The notes under the pieces were generated by a model, which was given only the letters and a program-made list of their open reading frames with translations, was not told the origin of the DNA and did no database searches. Shown here one piece after another: positions 8,917-18,284 of a DNA stretch of 64,000 nt; the stretch's first letter is position 1, and the number at the start of each line of letters is the position of its first letter. Source of the stretch: Reyranella sp. (GTDB taxonomy: Bacteria > Pseudomonadota > Alphaproteobacteria > Reyranellales > Reyranellaceae); the NCBI GenBank assembly GCA_019750135.1, contig JAIEOV010000009.1, positions 58,073-122,072 of the forward strand, read 5' to 3'. Made by a program: the position numbers and the translations under genes.

Positions 8917-10070
8917 CCGACTCCAACGGCCGTTCCAACATCCCGACCTTCGACAGCGAGGAGATCCTGGCCGGCATCCGGCGCTGGGTCGAAGTCGAGA
9001 CGCCGAGCCACGACGGCGCCGCGGTGAACCGCCTGGTCGACGTGGTCGAGAGCGACCTGGCGCGGATCGGCGCACCGACCAAGCGCACGCCCGGACGCGA
9101 CGGCTTCGGCGACATCCTCGAAGCGCGCGCGCCGTGGGGCGACGAGGACGAGCCCGGCATCCTGATCATGGGCCATCTCGACACCGTCCATCCGATCGGC
9201 GCGCTGGCGACCACCCACGTCTTCCGGCGCGAGGGCGATGCGGTGTTCGGGCCGGGCATCTACGACATGAAGGCCGGCTCCTACATGGGCTTCTATGCCC
9301 TGCAGCATTTCGTACGAGAAGGCCGGCGCACCAAGCTGCCGGTGCGCGTGCTCTACATTCCGGAGGAAGAAGTCGGCAGCCCGACCAGCCGTGCCGCCAT
9401 CGAGGCGGCCGCCCTGAAGTCGAAGTACGTGCTGGTCATGGAGCCGGCGCGCGACGGCGGCAAGTGCGTGACGGCGCGCAAGGGCTGGGGCCGCTTCGAC
9501 ATGACCATCACCGGCCGCGCCTCGCATGCCGGTTCGCGGCCGCAGGACGGCCGCAGCGCGCTGCGCGAGCTCGCCCGCCAGATCCTCGATCTCGAGGCGA
9601 TGACCGACTACGACAAGGGCGTCTCGGTCGTGGTCGGCATGGCGAGCGGCGGCAGCGCGCCCAACGTCGTGCCGGCGCTCGCCACCGCCACCATCGATCT
9701 GCGCGTGCCGCCCGGCATCGACGTCGACGCCGTCGTCAACCGCGTGCTGCAGCGCACGCCGTTCGATCCGGACTGCCGCATAGAAGTAACGGGCGGCATC
9801 AACCGGCCGCCCTACGAGAAGAACGCCGGCATCACCGCCCTGTTCGAGCACGCCAAGGCGTGCGCCGCCGAGATCGGCTTCGTGCTGGAAGACACACCGC
9901 TCACGGGCGGCGTCAGCGACGGCAATTTTCCCGCCGCGCTGGGCATCCCGACGCTCGACGGGCTGGGCGCCGACGGCCGCGGCGCCCACGCCCTCGACGA
10001 ACAGATCAGCTACGCCTCACTGGTGCCGCGGGCGCAGCTGCTGGTGCGGATGCTCGAGACACTGACCTGA
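8913..10070 (+). CDS. M20-family metallopeptidase (carboxypeptidase G2-like)
   Basis: 385 residues. Zinc-site motifs of M20 peptidases are present: MGHLDTVHP, GPGIYDMKAG, the catalytic PEEEVGSPTS, and the dimerisation-domain GRASHAGSRPQDGRSA. A late His in GADGRGAHALDE fits the last metal ligand. No signal peptide is visible, so it probably acts in the cytoplasm. Its ATGA overlap with the last transporter gene suggests it hydrolyses the imported substrate, perhaps an N-acyl amino acid, a glutamyl conjugate or a dipeptide. It converges on the next gene with a 3-base gap. Confidence 0.9.
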   Translation: MTDSNGRSNIPTFDSEEILAGIRRWVEVETPSHDGAAVNRLVDVVESDLARIGAPTKRTPGRDGFGDILEARAPWGDEDEPGILIMGHLDTVHPIGALATTHVFRREGDAVFGPGIYDMKAGSYMGFYALQHFVREGRRTKLPVRVLYIPEEEVGSPTSRAAIEAAALKSKYVLVMEPARDGGKCVTARKGWGRFDMTITGRASHAGSRPQDGRSALRELARQILDLEAMTDYDKGVSVVVGMASGGSAPNVVPALATATIDLRVPPGIDVDAVVNRVLQRTPFDPDCRIEVTGGINRPPYEKNAGITALFEHAKACAAEIGFVLEDTPLTGGVSDGNFPAALGIPTLDGLGADGRGAHALDEQISYASLVPRAQLLVRMLETLT

Positions 10071-10073
10071 CGG

Positions 10074-11048
10074 CTATTCCGGCTGCACCCCGGCTTCCTT
10101 GAGCAGAGCCGACCAGTACTTCGCCTCTGCCCGGAGTTTCGCGTTGAGGGCGGCAGGCGTCGCCTGGTCCTGCGCGACCGGCTCCATGCTGAGCTGGGCA
10201 AACCGCGCGATGACGTTGCTGTCCTTGAGGGCGGCCTGCAAGGCGGTCGCGAGCTTGTCGACGGCGGCCGCGGGCGTCCCCTTGGGTGCGTAGAGCCCGT
10301 ACCAGGTGGTGATGCCGATGTCGGGAAAGCCCGCCTCGGCGGTCGTGGGCACGGCGGGCAGCGCCGCGACCCGGCGCTTGGTCGTCACCGCATAGGGCTT
10401 GATCTTGCCGGCCTGGATGTTGGCGGTCGTGCCCGTCGCGGGCTCGCAGTAGACGTCGATCTGGCCGGCCAGAAGATCCTTCATGACCTCGCCGCCGCCC
10501 TTGTAGGGGATGAAGGTCATCTTCGTTCCCGTCGCGCTCGCGAACATCAGCCCGCAGAGATGCGCCACCGAGCCCAGGCCCGAATGCGCGTAGTTCGCCC
10601 GGTCGGGCCGTTCGCGGATGTAGACGACGAGTTCCTTCAGATCTTTCGGCGCGAGATCGAGCTTGCCGACGATCGTCATCGGCACCTCGGTGATCAGGCC
10701 GATCGTCTCGAAGCCTTCGATCGGATCGTATGGCAGGGACTTGTACAGGCTGACGCTGGTCGCCTGGCCGTTGTGGCCCAGCAGGATCGTGTAGCCGTCG
10801 GGCTTCGCCTGGGCCACGCGCGCCGTGCCGATCGTTCCGCCGGCGCCGCCGACATTCACGACAACGATCTCCTGCCCCAGGCTGCGCCGCATGGCTTCCG
10901 CGATCAGGCGGGCAATGATGTCGCCAGGGCCACCGGCGACGAACGGCACCACCATCGTCACCGGACGGTTCGGATAGTCCTGTGCGACCGCCGAGACGGT
11001 ACTGCACAGCAACAAGAGTACGGCTGCGATCCACTTCCCAATTTTCAT
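10074..11048 (-). CDS. Bug/TctC-family periplasmic solute receptor
   Basis: 324 residues. The signal peptide ends near SAVAQD, followed by YPNRPVTMVVPFVAGGPGD. Family motifs VVNVGGAGGTIGT, DGYTILLGHNG and IPYKGGGEVMKDLLAGQI are present. Its start overlaps the PhyH oxygenase stop by 4 bases, so the pair is one operon and the receptor may bind that enzyme's substrate or product. There is no partner TctA/TctB in the window. Confidence 0.93.
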   Translation of the reverse strand: MKIGKWIAAVLLLLCSTVSAVAQDYPNRPVTMVVPFVAGGPGDIIARLIAEAMRRSLGQEIVVVNVGGAGGTIGTARVAQAKPDGYTILLGHNGQATSVSLYKSLPYDPIEGFETIGLITEVPMTIVGKLDLAPKDLKELVVYIRERPDRANYAHSGLGSVAHLCGLMFASATGTKMTFIPYKGGGEVMKDLLAGQIDVYCEPATGTTANIQAGKIKPYAVTTKRRVAALPAVPTTAEAGFPDIGITTWYGLYAPKGTPAAAVDKLATALQAALKDSNVIARFAQLSMEPVAQDQATPAALNAKLRAEAKYWSALLKEAGVQPE

Positions 11049-11905
11049 GATGGCGTTTCCTCCACGCGCTTCGCGTGCTTGGCTTCTTCTTCGAGATATC
11101 CGTCACGATAGAGGCTCATGGCGCGCTCGTGCACCCTCAGTTCGCGTTGGCCGAGCTCGTCCTGCGGCCAGGCGGCGGGCTCGAAATGGCCATGACGATC
11201 GGCCCCCCGGACGAGCAACGCGGCCTGTCGGACCGAACCGGAGGGCCGGGTGTGCGTCGGGATGTAGTTCAGTCCCAGGCCGATGCGGCGGTGCGACGAG
11301 GTGTTGGGCCCTGAGCGGTGCGGGCAGAGCCCGTGATGCATCGAGAACCAGCCCGGCGCGAGCGGCATCGCCACCGGGTCGCCCTCGTCGAGCGGCTCGG
11401 TGATGACCTGGCCGGCGCGGTTGACGCTGTCCTTGACGACCCGCGAGACATGGCTGAGCTGGCGCGGCTTGCCACGAAAGGAGATCGCGTCCATGCAGCC
11501 GGCGGCTTCGTTGGCCTCGGTCAGGGCGATCCAGACCGTGACCTCTTCCTTCGGCTCGATCCCGTAGTAGGTCGAGTCCTGGTGCCATGCCGCGATGGTG
11601 GGCGAGTGCGGCTCCTTGATGAAGAAGGTGCTGGTGAAGATCAAGATGTCCGGCCCCAGCAGGTCCTCGACCCTGTCGAGGATGCGCGGGTCGCGCGCCA
11701 GCCGGGCGGCCCACGGCAGGAGGAGATAGGGCATCGACCGCCATCTCATGTCCGGATGCGCATTGATCGGCGAGCCCAGCCACGCCTCGTAGCGCGCGAC
11801 CCCCTGGCGGCACGCCTGCAGCTCTTCCTCATCGAGCAAGGGGAACGGCGACAGGAATCCATCGTGCTTCCATTGCGCCACCTTGTCCGCCGGCAGTGCG
11901 CCCAT
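11045..11905 (-). CDS. Phytanoyl-CoA dioxygenase (PhyH)-family Fe(II)/2-oxoglutarate oxygenase
   Basis: 286 residues from the ATG at 11905, which has a strong GGGAGAGG ribosome-binding site; an ATG seven codons upstream has none. Iron ligands are visible in WHQDSTYYG (HxD) and in a distal His around HHGLCPHRSGPN, with SSHRRIGLGLNY holding the Arg that usually binds 2-oxoglutarate. PhyH proteins hydroxylate small organic acids or their CoA esters. The gene is coupled to a Bug receptor. Confidence 0.9.
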   Translation of the reverse strand: MGALPADKVAQWKHDGFLSPFPLLDEEELQACRQGVARYEAWLGSPINAHPDMRWRSMPYLLLPWAARLARDPRILDRVEDLLGPDILIFTSTFFIKEPHSPTIAAWHQDSTYYGIEPKEEVTVWIALTEANEAAGCMDAISFRGKPRQLSHVSRVVKDSVNRAGQVITEPLDEGDPVAMPLAPGWFSMHHGLCPHRSGPNTSSHRRIGLGLNYIPTHTRPSGSVRQAALLVRGADRHGHFEPAAWPQDELGQRELRVHERAMSLYRDGYLEEEAKHAKRVEETPS

Positions 11906-11929
11906 GAGCCTCTCCCTCGTTGACATTTG

Positions 11930-12418
11930 CGAGTGGGCAGCCCTCCGCGTGGCTTGTCAACGCAGCCGCGGCGGCGATCCTTGCTGGAAGCAATGCATGG
12001 TGCGGAAGGCACGTCGCGGTCCTCACGGTCATGGCCCGATCCGGCGGTCCGGCGCCGGTCGAGTGCGGCGCCTCGGAGCCCGCCATCCTGTCGTTCCTTC
12101 CCTTGGCGGTCCGCGACAAGGTCTGCCGCGCCACGCCCGTCGCCGCTCAGCGGCAAGCGCCTGTCGAGCAGCGTCTTGGCCGCCGAGATCGAGACGACGC
12201 GCCACAAGGGCTTCGCCTTCAGCAACGGCGAGAAGCTGCCGGATTCGATCGGCATCGCCGTGCCCATCCGACTATCCGAGGAACGGCCGATCGGCTCCTT
12301 GACTTTGACGATCCCGGAGAGCCGCTTCGTGCGATCGAAGCTCAAGGCCTATGTCGAGCTGCTGTCCGACGAAGCCGGGCTGCTGTCGACGCATCCGCAT
12401 CGATTTGATCGCCGATAA
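11930..12418 (+). pseudogene. Remnant of an IclR-family regulator (effector domain only)
   Basis: One plus-strand frame, ending at 12418, reads as the C-terminal half of an IclR effector domain: HKGFAFSNGEKLPDSIGIAVPI, then GSLTLTIPESRF and KLKAYVELLSDEAGLLS. The preceding piece (PAPVECGASEPAILSFLPLAV), which resembles the middle of the same domain, is in another frame, so a frameshift lies near 12145. No helix-turn-helix part is found and the 5' side runs into the divergent PhyH gene. This looks like a decayed local regulator. The family assignment rests on pattern only. Confidence 0.5.
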
Positions 12419-12460
12419 ACCTGCTGCGAGTATGGCATATCGGGGCGTGACGGGGAGAAC

Positions 12461-15400
12461 ATGAGACAAACGCGTCAATACGGGCTCGGCGCGGCCTTCG
12501 CGCTGGCCGTGGGATCGCTGATCCCTGTCGCACCGGCCGGCGCGCAAACCGCCACCGCCTGCGTCACCGCCGCCTGCACCACCGCCCAGCAGAACCAGCT
12601 GACCTCGCTGCTGGCGCCCTTCGCGACCCTGGTCGGGACAAACGCTTTATCTGCCAGCTTCCAGACCCAGACCACCCTCTACCAGAGCCCGACCTACAAT
12701 CAGCAACTCCAGGCCGCGGCGAACGCCAACCTTCCGGCCGTGCTGACTCAGATCTGGGAACCGTACAACAACCCGTCGTCGCTGTCCGCCAACGTCCTGA
12801 CCGCTCTCAACAACACCACCGTGATGACGGCGGTCAACAACGCCTTCCAGGTCCCCAACGTCTCCTCCCAGGCGACATTCCTGAAGAGCTACACCGGCTT
12901 CACCACGTACCAGAGCTTTGGACAGTCAGGCCCCTACAACATCGCCAACATCGATCCGCATCCCTTCCAGACCAACGCGGTCATCTGGGGAAACCCGTGG
13001 ACCAACGCGACGGTGCCCTGCCCCGCCGGCACGCCGGCGGCCAACTGTCCAGCGGCGGTGCAGCTCTCCAACTGGGAGTCGGATTCGTCGAAGTCGACGT
13101 CGGGATCGTTCCCCAGTGCGCACATGATGGGCGGCAGCCTCGCCGCGCTCACCTATGCCGTCATGATGCCGGAGACCTATCAGGACCTGATGCTGTCGGC
13201 CCAGCAGTTCGGCCTCAGCCGCAACTTCGTGGGCGTGCACTATCCGACCGACATCATCGGCGGCCGCATCGCGGCCTACTACACGATGGTCCAGGTGCTG
13301 GCGAACAACCAATCCTTCGTCACCGGCGACTACCAGGCCCTGCTGCAGTCGACCGCTGCGACGCTGCGCGGGTCGATCGCCGGCGGCGTGCCCACGCCCT
13401 ATGCCGGTTGCACCGCCAACGTCGCGACCTGCATCGCCAACGGCACCTTCCCGACGGCGGCGCAGTTCACCGCCGCCAGCCAAGCCTATGCCGCGCTGAC
13501 CAACTACGGCCTGCCCTCGACCGGTCCGACCGATCTCGCACCGGTCGTGCCGGCCAATGCCGAGCTGCTGCTCGCCTCGCGCTTCCCCTATCTCTCGGCG
13601 AGCCAGCGGCGCGACGTGCTGGCGAGCACCGAGCTGCCGTCGGGCGCACCGCTCGACAACGGCTCGGGCTGGGCCCGGCTCAACCTCTACGCCGCGGCGG
13701 GCGGCTACGGCGCCTTCACCTCCAACGTCACGGTGACCATGGACGCCGCCAAGGGCGGCTTCGAGGCCATCGACATGTGGAGCAACAACATCAGCGGACC
13801 GGGCGGCCTCACCAAGCTCGGCAGCGGCATCCTGGTGCTGGGCGGCAACAACACCTACACCGGCGGCACGGTCGTCGGCGGCGGCACCCTGGCGCTAAGC
13901 GGCACCCTGATCGGCAATCTCAGCACCCTGCCCGGCGCCACCTTCGTGACCGGCGGCGGCTATGTGGTCTCGCCCGGCTCGACGCTCAACAACGCCGGCA
14001 CCTTCCAGTCGGTCAATGCCTCGCTGCTGAACCAGGGCACGATCGTCAACAGCGGCACGATGCTGAGCAGCGTCAGCAACGCCGGCAGCTTCGCCAACAA
14101 CGGCGTCGTGACCGGCTCGATCGTGAATGCGGGCCTGCTGTCGGGCACCGGTACGATCGTCGGCAACGTGGCCAACTTCGGCAACCTGGCGCCGGGCAAC
14201 TCGATCGGCACGATGACGGTAAACGGCAGCCTGGTGCAGAACGGCGGCACCTATCAGGTCGAGACCAACTCCGCCGGCCAGAGCGATCGCATCAACGTGA
14301 CGGGCACGCCGGGGACCGCCTCCCTCAACGGTACTGTCAGCGTCGTCGGCGCCTCGGGCGTGCAGGCGCCGCGCACGACCTACACCATCCTCAATGCCAC
14401 CGGCGGCGTTGCCGGCAGCTTCGCCTCGGCCAACAGCCTCTACCCGTTCCTGCTGCCGTCGCTCAGCTACGACGCCAACAACGTCTACCTGACCCTGCAG
14501 GTCGGCGGCTTCGCGGCGGCGGGCCAGACGGCGACGCAGCAGGCCGTCGGCCGGGTGCTCGACGCCAACGTCTTCACCGCAACGGGCGATTTCGCGACGG
14601 TGCTGGGGACCATGGCGACCAACACGCAGTCGCCGGCGCTGGCTCAGGCCACGCTGACGTCGCTCAGCGGCCAGAACTACTCGTCCTTCTCGAGCACCAT
14701 GGTGCAGGGCGCCCTGCTGTTCATGAACAACTTCGCCAACCAGACGGGCGGCGGCGGCGGTCTGGCCAGCAACCGCGTCGCCCTGGCCGAAGCGTGCGAC
14801 GTCGCTTGCGACACGACTCCATCGGCCACGTGGGGAGCGTGGGGCGGCGCGCTGGGCGGGCTGGGCACGATCGGCGCCAATGCGGCAATCGGCGCCGTCA
14901 CCTACAACGTCGGCGGCTTCGCGGCCGGTCTGGATCGCGTGGTCGCGCCGGGCGTCACTGTCGGCGTGACGACGGGCTACACCACCGGCACGCAGTGGAC
15001 CTCGGGCTTCACCGGCAGCGGCACCACCGACACCTTCCTCGCCGGCCTCTATGGGGGCTTCAGGCAGGACAGGATCTATGCCGACGCCGTGTTCGGCTAC
15101 GCCTACAGCAATAATCAGATGTGGCGGCAGATCTCCATCCCTGGCCTGCAGCCGCGCACGGCGCAGGGCAGCGCCGGGGCCAACCAATGGTATGGGCAGA
15201 TCGAGGGCGGCTACCGCTTCGACATCGGCGCGGTAGGTACCGTGGCGGCCGACGCCTACGTCACGCCGTTCGTGCGGCTCCAGGGCTACACCGGCGCGAT
15301 GAACGGCTTCACCGAGAACGGCGCGCAATCGCTCAATCTCACGGTGGCGGGGCAGACCACGAACTCGCTGCGCTCGGTGCTCGGGGCGCAGCTCGGCGGC

Positions 15401-15685
15401 GCGATCGACCTCGGCTGGCGCGAGAAGCTGGCGCTGCAGTTCCGGCTGGGCTGGAGCCACGAATATGCCAGCACCGACCGGCCGGTGACGGCGACCCTGG
15501 CGGGCGCGCCCCTGATGCCCTTCACGACCTACGGCATTTCGCCGACTCGCGACGGTGCGCTGGTCGGCTTCTCGGCCAATACGGCGATCGCCGACGGGAT
15601 GTCGGCTTATCTCCGCTACGAGGGCAACATCTCCGGGGCGGACAGCGCGCACGCTCTGACCGCCGGCGTGCGGCTGACCTGGTGA
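12461..15685 (+). CDS. Autotransporter with an N-terminal PAP2 phosphatase passenger domain
   Basis: 1074 residues. A signal peptide (about 1-29, ending AGAQ) precedes a passenger resembling class A acid/PAP2 phosphatases: GSFPSAHMMGG (about 214-224, the PSGH-like motif) and SRNFVGVHYPTD (about 252-263, the SR-x5-H-x3-D motif). The first motif of the family (K-x6-RP) is not clear; the closest match is DPHPF near residue 168. A passenger-associated repeat (GLTKLGSGILVLGGNNTYTG) starts near 447 and leads into a glycine/asparagine-rich beta-helix-like stretch. A 12-strand autotransporter beta-domain begins near 787 (WGAWGGALGG) and ends in the aromatic residue Trp. It is probably a surface-displayed or released phosphatase. 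Confidence 0.88.
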   Translation: MRQTRQYGLGAAFALAVGSLIPVAPAGAQTATACVTAACTTAQQNQLTSLLAPFATLVGTNALSASFQTQTTLYQSPTYNQQLQAAANANLPAVLTQIWEPYNNPSSLSANVLTALNNTTVMTAVNNAFQVPNVSSQATFLKSYTGFTTYQSFGQSGPYNIANIDPHPFQTNAVIWGNPWTNATVPCPAGTPAANCPAAVQLSNWESDSSKSTSGSFPSAHMMGGSLAALTYAVMMPETYQDLMLSAQQFGLSRNFVGVHYPTDIIGGRIAAYYTMVQVLANNQSFVTGDYQALLQSTAATLRGSIAGGVPTPYAGCTANVATCIANGTFPTAAQFTAASQAYAALTNYGLPSTGPTDLAPVVPANAELLLASRFPYLSASQRRDVLASTELPSGAPLDNGSGWARLNLYAAAGGYGAFTSNVTVTMDAAKGGFEAIDMWSNNISGPGGLTKLGSGILVLGGNNTYTGGTVVGGGTLALSGTLIGNLSTLPGATFVTGGGYVVSPGSTLNNAGTFQSVNASLLNQGTIVNSGTMLSSVSNAGSFANNGVVTGSIVNAGLLSGTGTIVGNVANFGNLAPGNSIGTMTVNGSLVQNGGTYQVETNSAGQSDRINVTGTPGTASLNGTVSVVGASGVQAPRTTYTILNATGGVAGSFASANSLYPFLLPSLSYDANNVYLTLQVGGFAAAGQTATQQAVGRVLDANVFTATGDFATVLGTMATNTQSPALAQATLTSLSGQNYSSFSSTMVQGALLFMNNFANQTGGGGGLASNRVALAEACDVACDTTPSATWGAWGGALGGLGTIGANAAIGAVTYNVGGFAAGLDRVVAPGVTVGVTTGYTTGTQWTSGFTGSGTTDTFLAGLYGGFRQDRIYADAVFGYAYSNNQMWRQISIPGLQPRTAQGSAGANQWYGQIEGGYRFDIGAVGTVAADAYVTPFVRLQGYTGAMNGFTENGAQSLNLTVAGQTTNSLRSVLGAQLGGAIDLGWREKLALQFRLGWSHEYASTDRPVTATLAGAPLMPFTTYGISPTRDGALVGFSANTAIADGMSAYLRYEGNISGADSAHALTAGVRLTW

Positions 15686-15727
15686 CTTTGTTTTGTAGCC
15701 AAACAGTTATTTGAGTAGGGTGCCGAC

Positions 15728-16900
15728 ATGGAAGAGAGGACCCAGGTCGGCATCATTGGCGCGGGCCCGGCCGGCCTTTTGCTGGCGCGGCTCCTGAAGC
15801 TGCATGGCGTGGAGAGCGTCATCGTCGAGGCGCGCTCACGCAGCTATGTCGAGAACCGCATCCGCGCCGGCGTGCTCGAGCAAGGCACGGTCGGCCTGCT
15901 CGAGGAGGCGGGCGTCGCCGAGCGCCTGCACCGCGAAGGGCTGGTGCATGACGGCGTGGAGATCGGCAGCGGCAACCGGCGCTTTCGGATCGACTTCCGC
16001 GAGCTGGTCGGCAAGACAGTCACGGTCTACGGCCAGACCGAAGTCACCAAGGATCTCATCGCGGCGCGGCTGTCGGGCGACGGGCCGATCGTCTGGGAGG
16101 CGTCGGATGTCGTCATCGACGACGCCAACGGCAGGCGCCCACGCCTCGCCTTCCACGTCGCCGGCAAAAGGCGTGAACTGGTCTGCGACTTCATCGCCGG
16201 ATGCGATGGCTTTCACGGGGTCAGTCGGCCGACCCTGCCGGAGTCGATCCGGCAGACCTTCGAGCGCGTCTATCCTTTCGGCTGGGTCGGCATCCTGGCC
16301 GACGTGCCGCCCTGCTCGCCCGAGCTGATCTATGCCGGTCACGACCATGGCTTTGCGCTCGCCTCGATGCGGTCGCTGACGCGCAGCCGCTACTACCTGC
16401 AATGCGATCTCGATGACGAGATCGAAGAATGGTCCGACACGCGCATATGGGACGAGCTCAAGGTGCGGCTCGGTTCGGCGGCGCCCAACATCACGACAGG
16501 CCCGTCGATCGAGAAGAGCATCGCGCCGCTGCGCAGCTTCGTCTCGACACCGATGCAGCATGGTCGCCTGTTCCTGGCGGGCGATGCCGCGCACATCGTG
16601 CCGCCGACCGGCGCCAAGGGCTTGAACCTCGCGGCATCCGACGTGCACTACCTCTGCCGCGCCCTGGTGGCGCACTACAAGACGAACGACGACGCGCTCC
16701 TCGCGGCCTACAGCGATACCGCACTGGCGCGCGTCTGGAAGGCCGAGCGCTTCTCGTGGTGGATGACCATGCTGCTGCACAAGCTGCATGCGCCGGAGAG
16801 CTTCGAGCGGCAGATGCAGATCGCCGAGCTCGACTACCTTGCCTCCTCGCGCGCCGCGCAGACCATGCTCGCGGAGAACTACGTCGGCCTGCCGTTCTGA
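15728..16900 (+). CDS. pobA: 4-hydroxybenzoate 3-monooxygenase
   Basis: 390 residues, matching the length of the Pseudomonas enzyme, with near-identical stretches throughout: VGIIGAGPAGLLLARLL (FAD), RIRAGVLEQGTVGLL, TVYGQTEVTKDLI, CDFIAGCDGFHGVSRP, ERVYPFGWVGILAD, TRSRYYLQ, and RLFLAGDAAHIVPPTGAKG. The active-site Tyr near the C-terminus is kept in AENYVGLPF. It hydroxylates 4-hydroxybenzoate to protocatechuate using NADPH and FAD in the cytoplasm. No pobR or protocatechuate ring-cleavage genes lie nearby, so the rest of the pathway must be elsewhere. Confidence 0.97.
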   Translation: MEERTQVGIIGAGPAGLLLARLLKLHGVESVIVEARSRSYVENRIRAGVLEQGTVGLLEEAGVAERLHREGLVHDGVEIGSGNRRFRIDFRELVGKTVTVYGQTEVTKDLIAARLSGDGPIVWEASDVVIDDANGRRPRLAFHVAGKRRELVCDFIAGCDGFHGVSRPTLPESIRQTFERVYPFGWVGILADVPPCSPELIYAGHDHGFALASMRSLTRSRYYLQCDLDDEIEEWSDTRIWDELKVRLGSAAPNITTGPSIEKSIAPLRSFVSTPMQHGRLFLAGDAAHIVPPTGAKGLNLAASDVHYLCRALVAHYKTNDDALLAAYSDTALARVWKAERFSWWMTMLLHKLHAPESFERQMQIAELDYLASSRAAQTMLAENYVGLPF

Positions 16901-16924
16901 AGAACCTGTGCTACGGTGGGCGCC

Positions 16925-17683
16925 ATGCAACGGGGGCCCAAAGATCGACTTGTGTCACTCCTCAGCGGCCTCGCCATCGCGGTGCTCCTCGGAACTCTGC
17001 TCGGACTTCCCTTCTGGCTGCTCGGACTGTTCCGCGTCATCAGGGTCAGCGGCTACTGGCGCGCCGTGGGCTACATGCGACGTGGCCGCGTCCTGATCGT
17101 CGCGAACCATCCATCGCTCGTCGAAACGTTTCTCATTCCTCTCGTGTTCTGGCCCTGGGCGATGTTCAGGCTCCGGATGTTTCCATGGAGTCTTCCGGAC
17201 AAGAACCTCTTCAAGGGTTTCACGCCGGAGCATCACGAATGGCTGCGCTGTATCCGGGTCGGTCGAGACGACACGCTGGAGTCGCGGAAGCTCAACTGGA
17301 GTGCAATGAGAAGGGTGATGGAGCATTTCGAGAGACAGCAGTGCTTCGTCGCACACCTCGAAGGCGGCCGAACGAGCAAGCAACCGGACCATGTGTCGGT
17401 TGGACAGAACAGGATGGGCAGGATCAAGAACGGACAGGTCCTCAAGGCGGCCTGGAAAAAAGGCGCCTGGATCATGCCCCTCCACGTCAGCATGACGAAC
17501 GAGATGAGCCAGGGCCTGCCGGGCTTCGGAGAGAGCCTGCGGCGCCTGCTGCTCAGTCCGAAATGCCGGCCGGTCCGGCTCGAGTTCCGCCGTCCCTACA
17601 AGATCGCCGGACAGAAGTTCGACGAAGAAGCAGAAAAGAGACGCCTGGAACTGGCGATCCTCACCCCCGAGGTACCCGCCTGA
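16925..17683 (+). CDS. PlsC-like 1-acyl-glycerol-3-phosphate acyltransferase family protein
   Basis: About 252 residues from ATG 16925; GTG 16916 is an alternative. An N-terminal membrane helix (LSGLAIAVLLGTLLGLPFWLLGLF) precedes the acyltransferase core. The catalytic motif reads NHPSLVET, an H-x(4)-E form where H-x(4)-D is usual, and the acceptor motif is EGGRTS (EGxR-type). This suggests a membrane-bound acyltransferase acting on a lipid or other acceptor. It follows pobA by 24 bases without an obvious functional link. Confidence 0.72.
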   Translation: MQRGPKDRLVSLLSGLAIAVLLGTLLGLPFWLLGLFRVIRVSGYWRAVGYMRRGRVLIVANHPSLVETFLIPLVFWPWAMFRLRMFPWSLPDKNLFKGFTPEHHEWLRCIRVGRDDTLESRKLNWSAMRRVMEHFERQQCFVAHLEGGRTSKQPDHVSVGQNRMGRIKNGQVLKAAWKKGAWIMPLHVSMTNEMSQGLPGFGESLRRLLLSPKCRPVRLEFRRPYKIAGQKFDEEAEKRRLELAILTPEVPA

Positions 17684-17687
17684 CCTC

Positions 17688-18284
17688 TCAGAAGTCGAGC
17701 GGCGCACCGTCGACGACCTCCTTCATCACGAAGAAGGTCCGGGTCTGGCGCACGCCGGGCAGCGCGATCAGCTGCTCGCCGTGGATGCGGTTGAAGTCGG
17801 CCATGTCTCCGACCCTGATCTTCAGGAAGTAGTCGAAGTCGCCGGCCACCAGATGGCAGTCGAGCACGAACTTGAGCTTCGCCACCGCCTTCTCGAACTG
17901 GGCGAAGCTCTCCGGCGTCGAGCGATCGAGCACCACGCCCACCATGACCAGGGCGCCGCGGCCGACCTTGCGCGGATCGACCATGGCCCGCACCTCGGCG
18001 ATAAGGCCCTCCTCGAACAGCCGCTGGGTGCGGCGATGGCAGGTCGCGGCGCTGACGCCTGCCTTCTTGGCCAGCTCGGCGTTGCTGAGGCGGCCGTCGG
18101 CCTGCAGCAGCCGCAGCATCTTGAGGTCGACGCGATCGATGGGAGCCTCCGGAAGATTCTTCCGGATTTCTAGCCTGAAATGGGAATATCGACAAAGATC
18201 CGGCCATCTGAAGAAATCCCGCAGCAAAGACCGCCTATTCTTCGGGAGCACCTTCAGCAGCGGATTTGCTAGAAATCCGCCCAT
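17688..18284 (-). CDS. acdR: Lrp/AsnC-family regulator, probable AcdR; start uncertain
   Basis: The recognisable protein is about 155 residues: an AsnC helix-turn-helix ([30 protein letters not shown]) and an RAM ligand-binding domain ([11 protein letters not shown] to the end). Lrp-type genes divergent from acdS are known as acdR and activate ACC deaminase expression. The only in-frame ATG, at 18284, overlaps the ATG of acdS on the other strand and adds about 45 residues with no family similarity. Alternatives are GTG 18251, TTG 18227 (after AGGCGG) or a non-canonical start nearer the helix-turn-helix. The coordinates give the outer limit. Confidence 0.8.
   Translation of the reverse strand: MGGFLANPLLKVLPKNRRSLLRDFFRWPDLCRYSHFRLEIRKNLPEAPIDRVDLKMLRLLQADGRLSNAELAKKAGVSAATCHRRTQRLFEEGLIAEVRAMVDPRKVGRGALVMVGVVLDRSTPESFAQFEKAVAKLKFVLDCHLVAGDFDYFLKIRVGDMADFNRIHGEQLIALPGVRQTRTFFVMKEVVDGAPLDF
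18149..18165. promoter_or_regulatory. Palindrome near the regulator 5' end
   Basis: A 7-bp perfect inverted repeat (CCGGAAG-att-CTTCCGG) lies just 5' of the first helix-turn-helix codons of the Lrp-type regulator. Whether it is inside the reading frame or in the leader depends on the true start. It is a possible autoregulatory operator. Confidence 0.3.
18260..18280. promoter_or_regulatory. Palindrome directly upstream of acdS, candidate AcdR/Lrp box
   Basis: An 8-bp perfect inverted repeat (GCGGATTT-gctag-AAATCCGC) ends 2 bases before the acdS ATG. An 11-base part, CGGATTTCTAG, recurs at 18163-18173 on the other side of the regulator-acdS interval. Paired, AT-rich-cored repeats between divergent lrp-type and target genes fit operator sites. 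Confidence 0.4.

Noticed and set aside
12997..15652. Long frames of 585-705 codons on both strands over the autotransporter gene
   Set aside because: They are Arg/Ala-rich translations caused by GC-biased codons. The frame with a signal peptide and autotransporter motifs is the real one.
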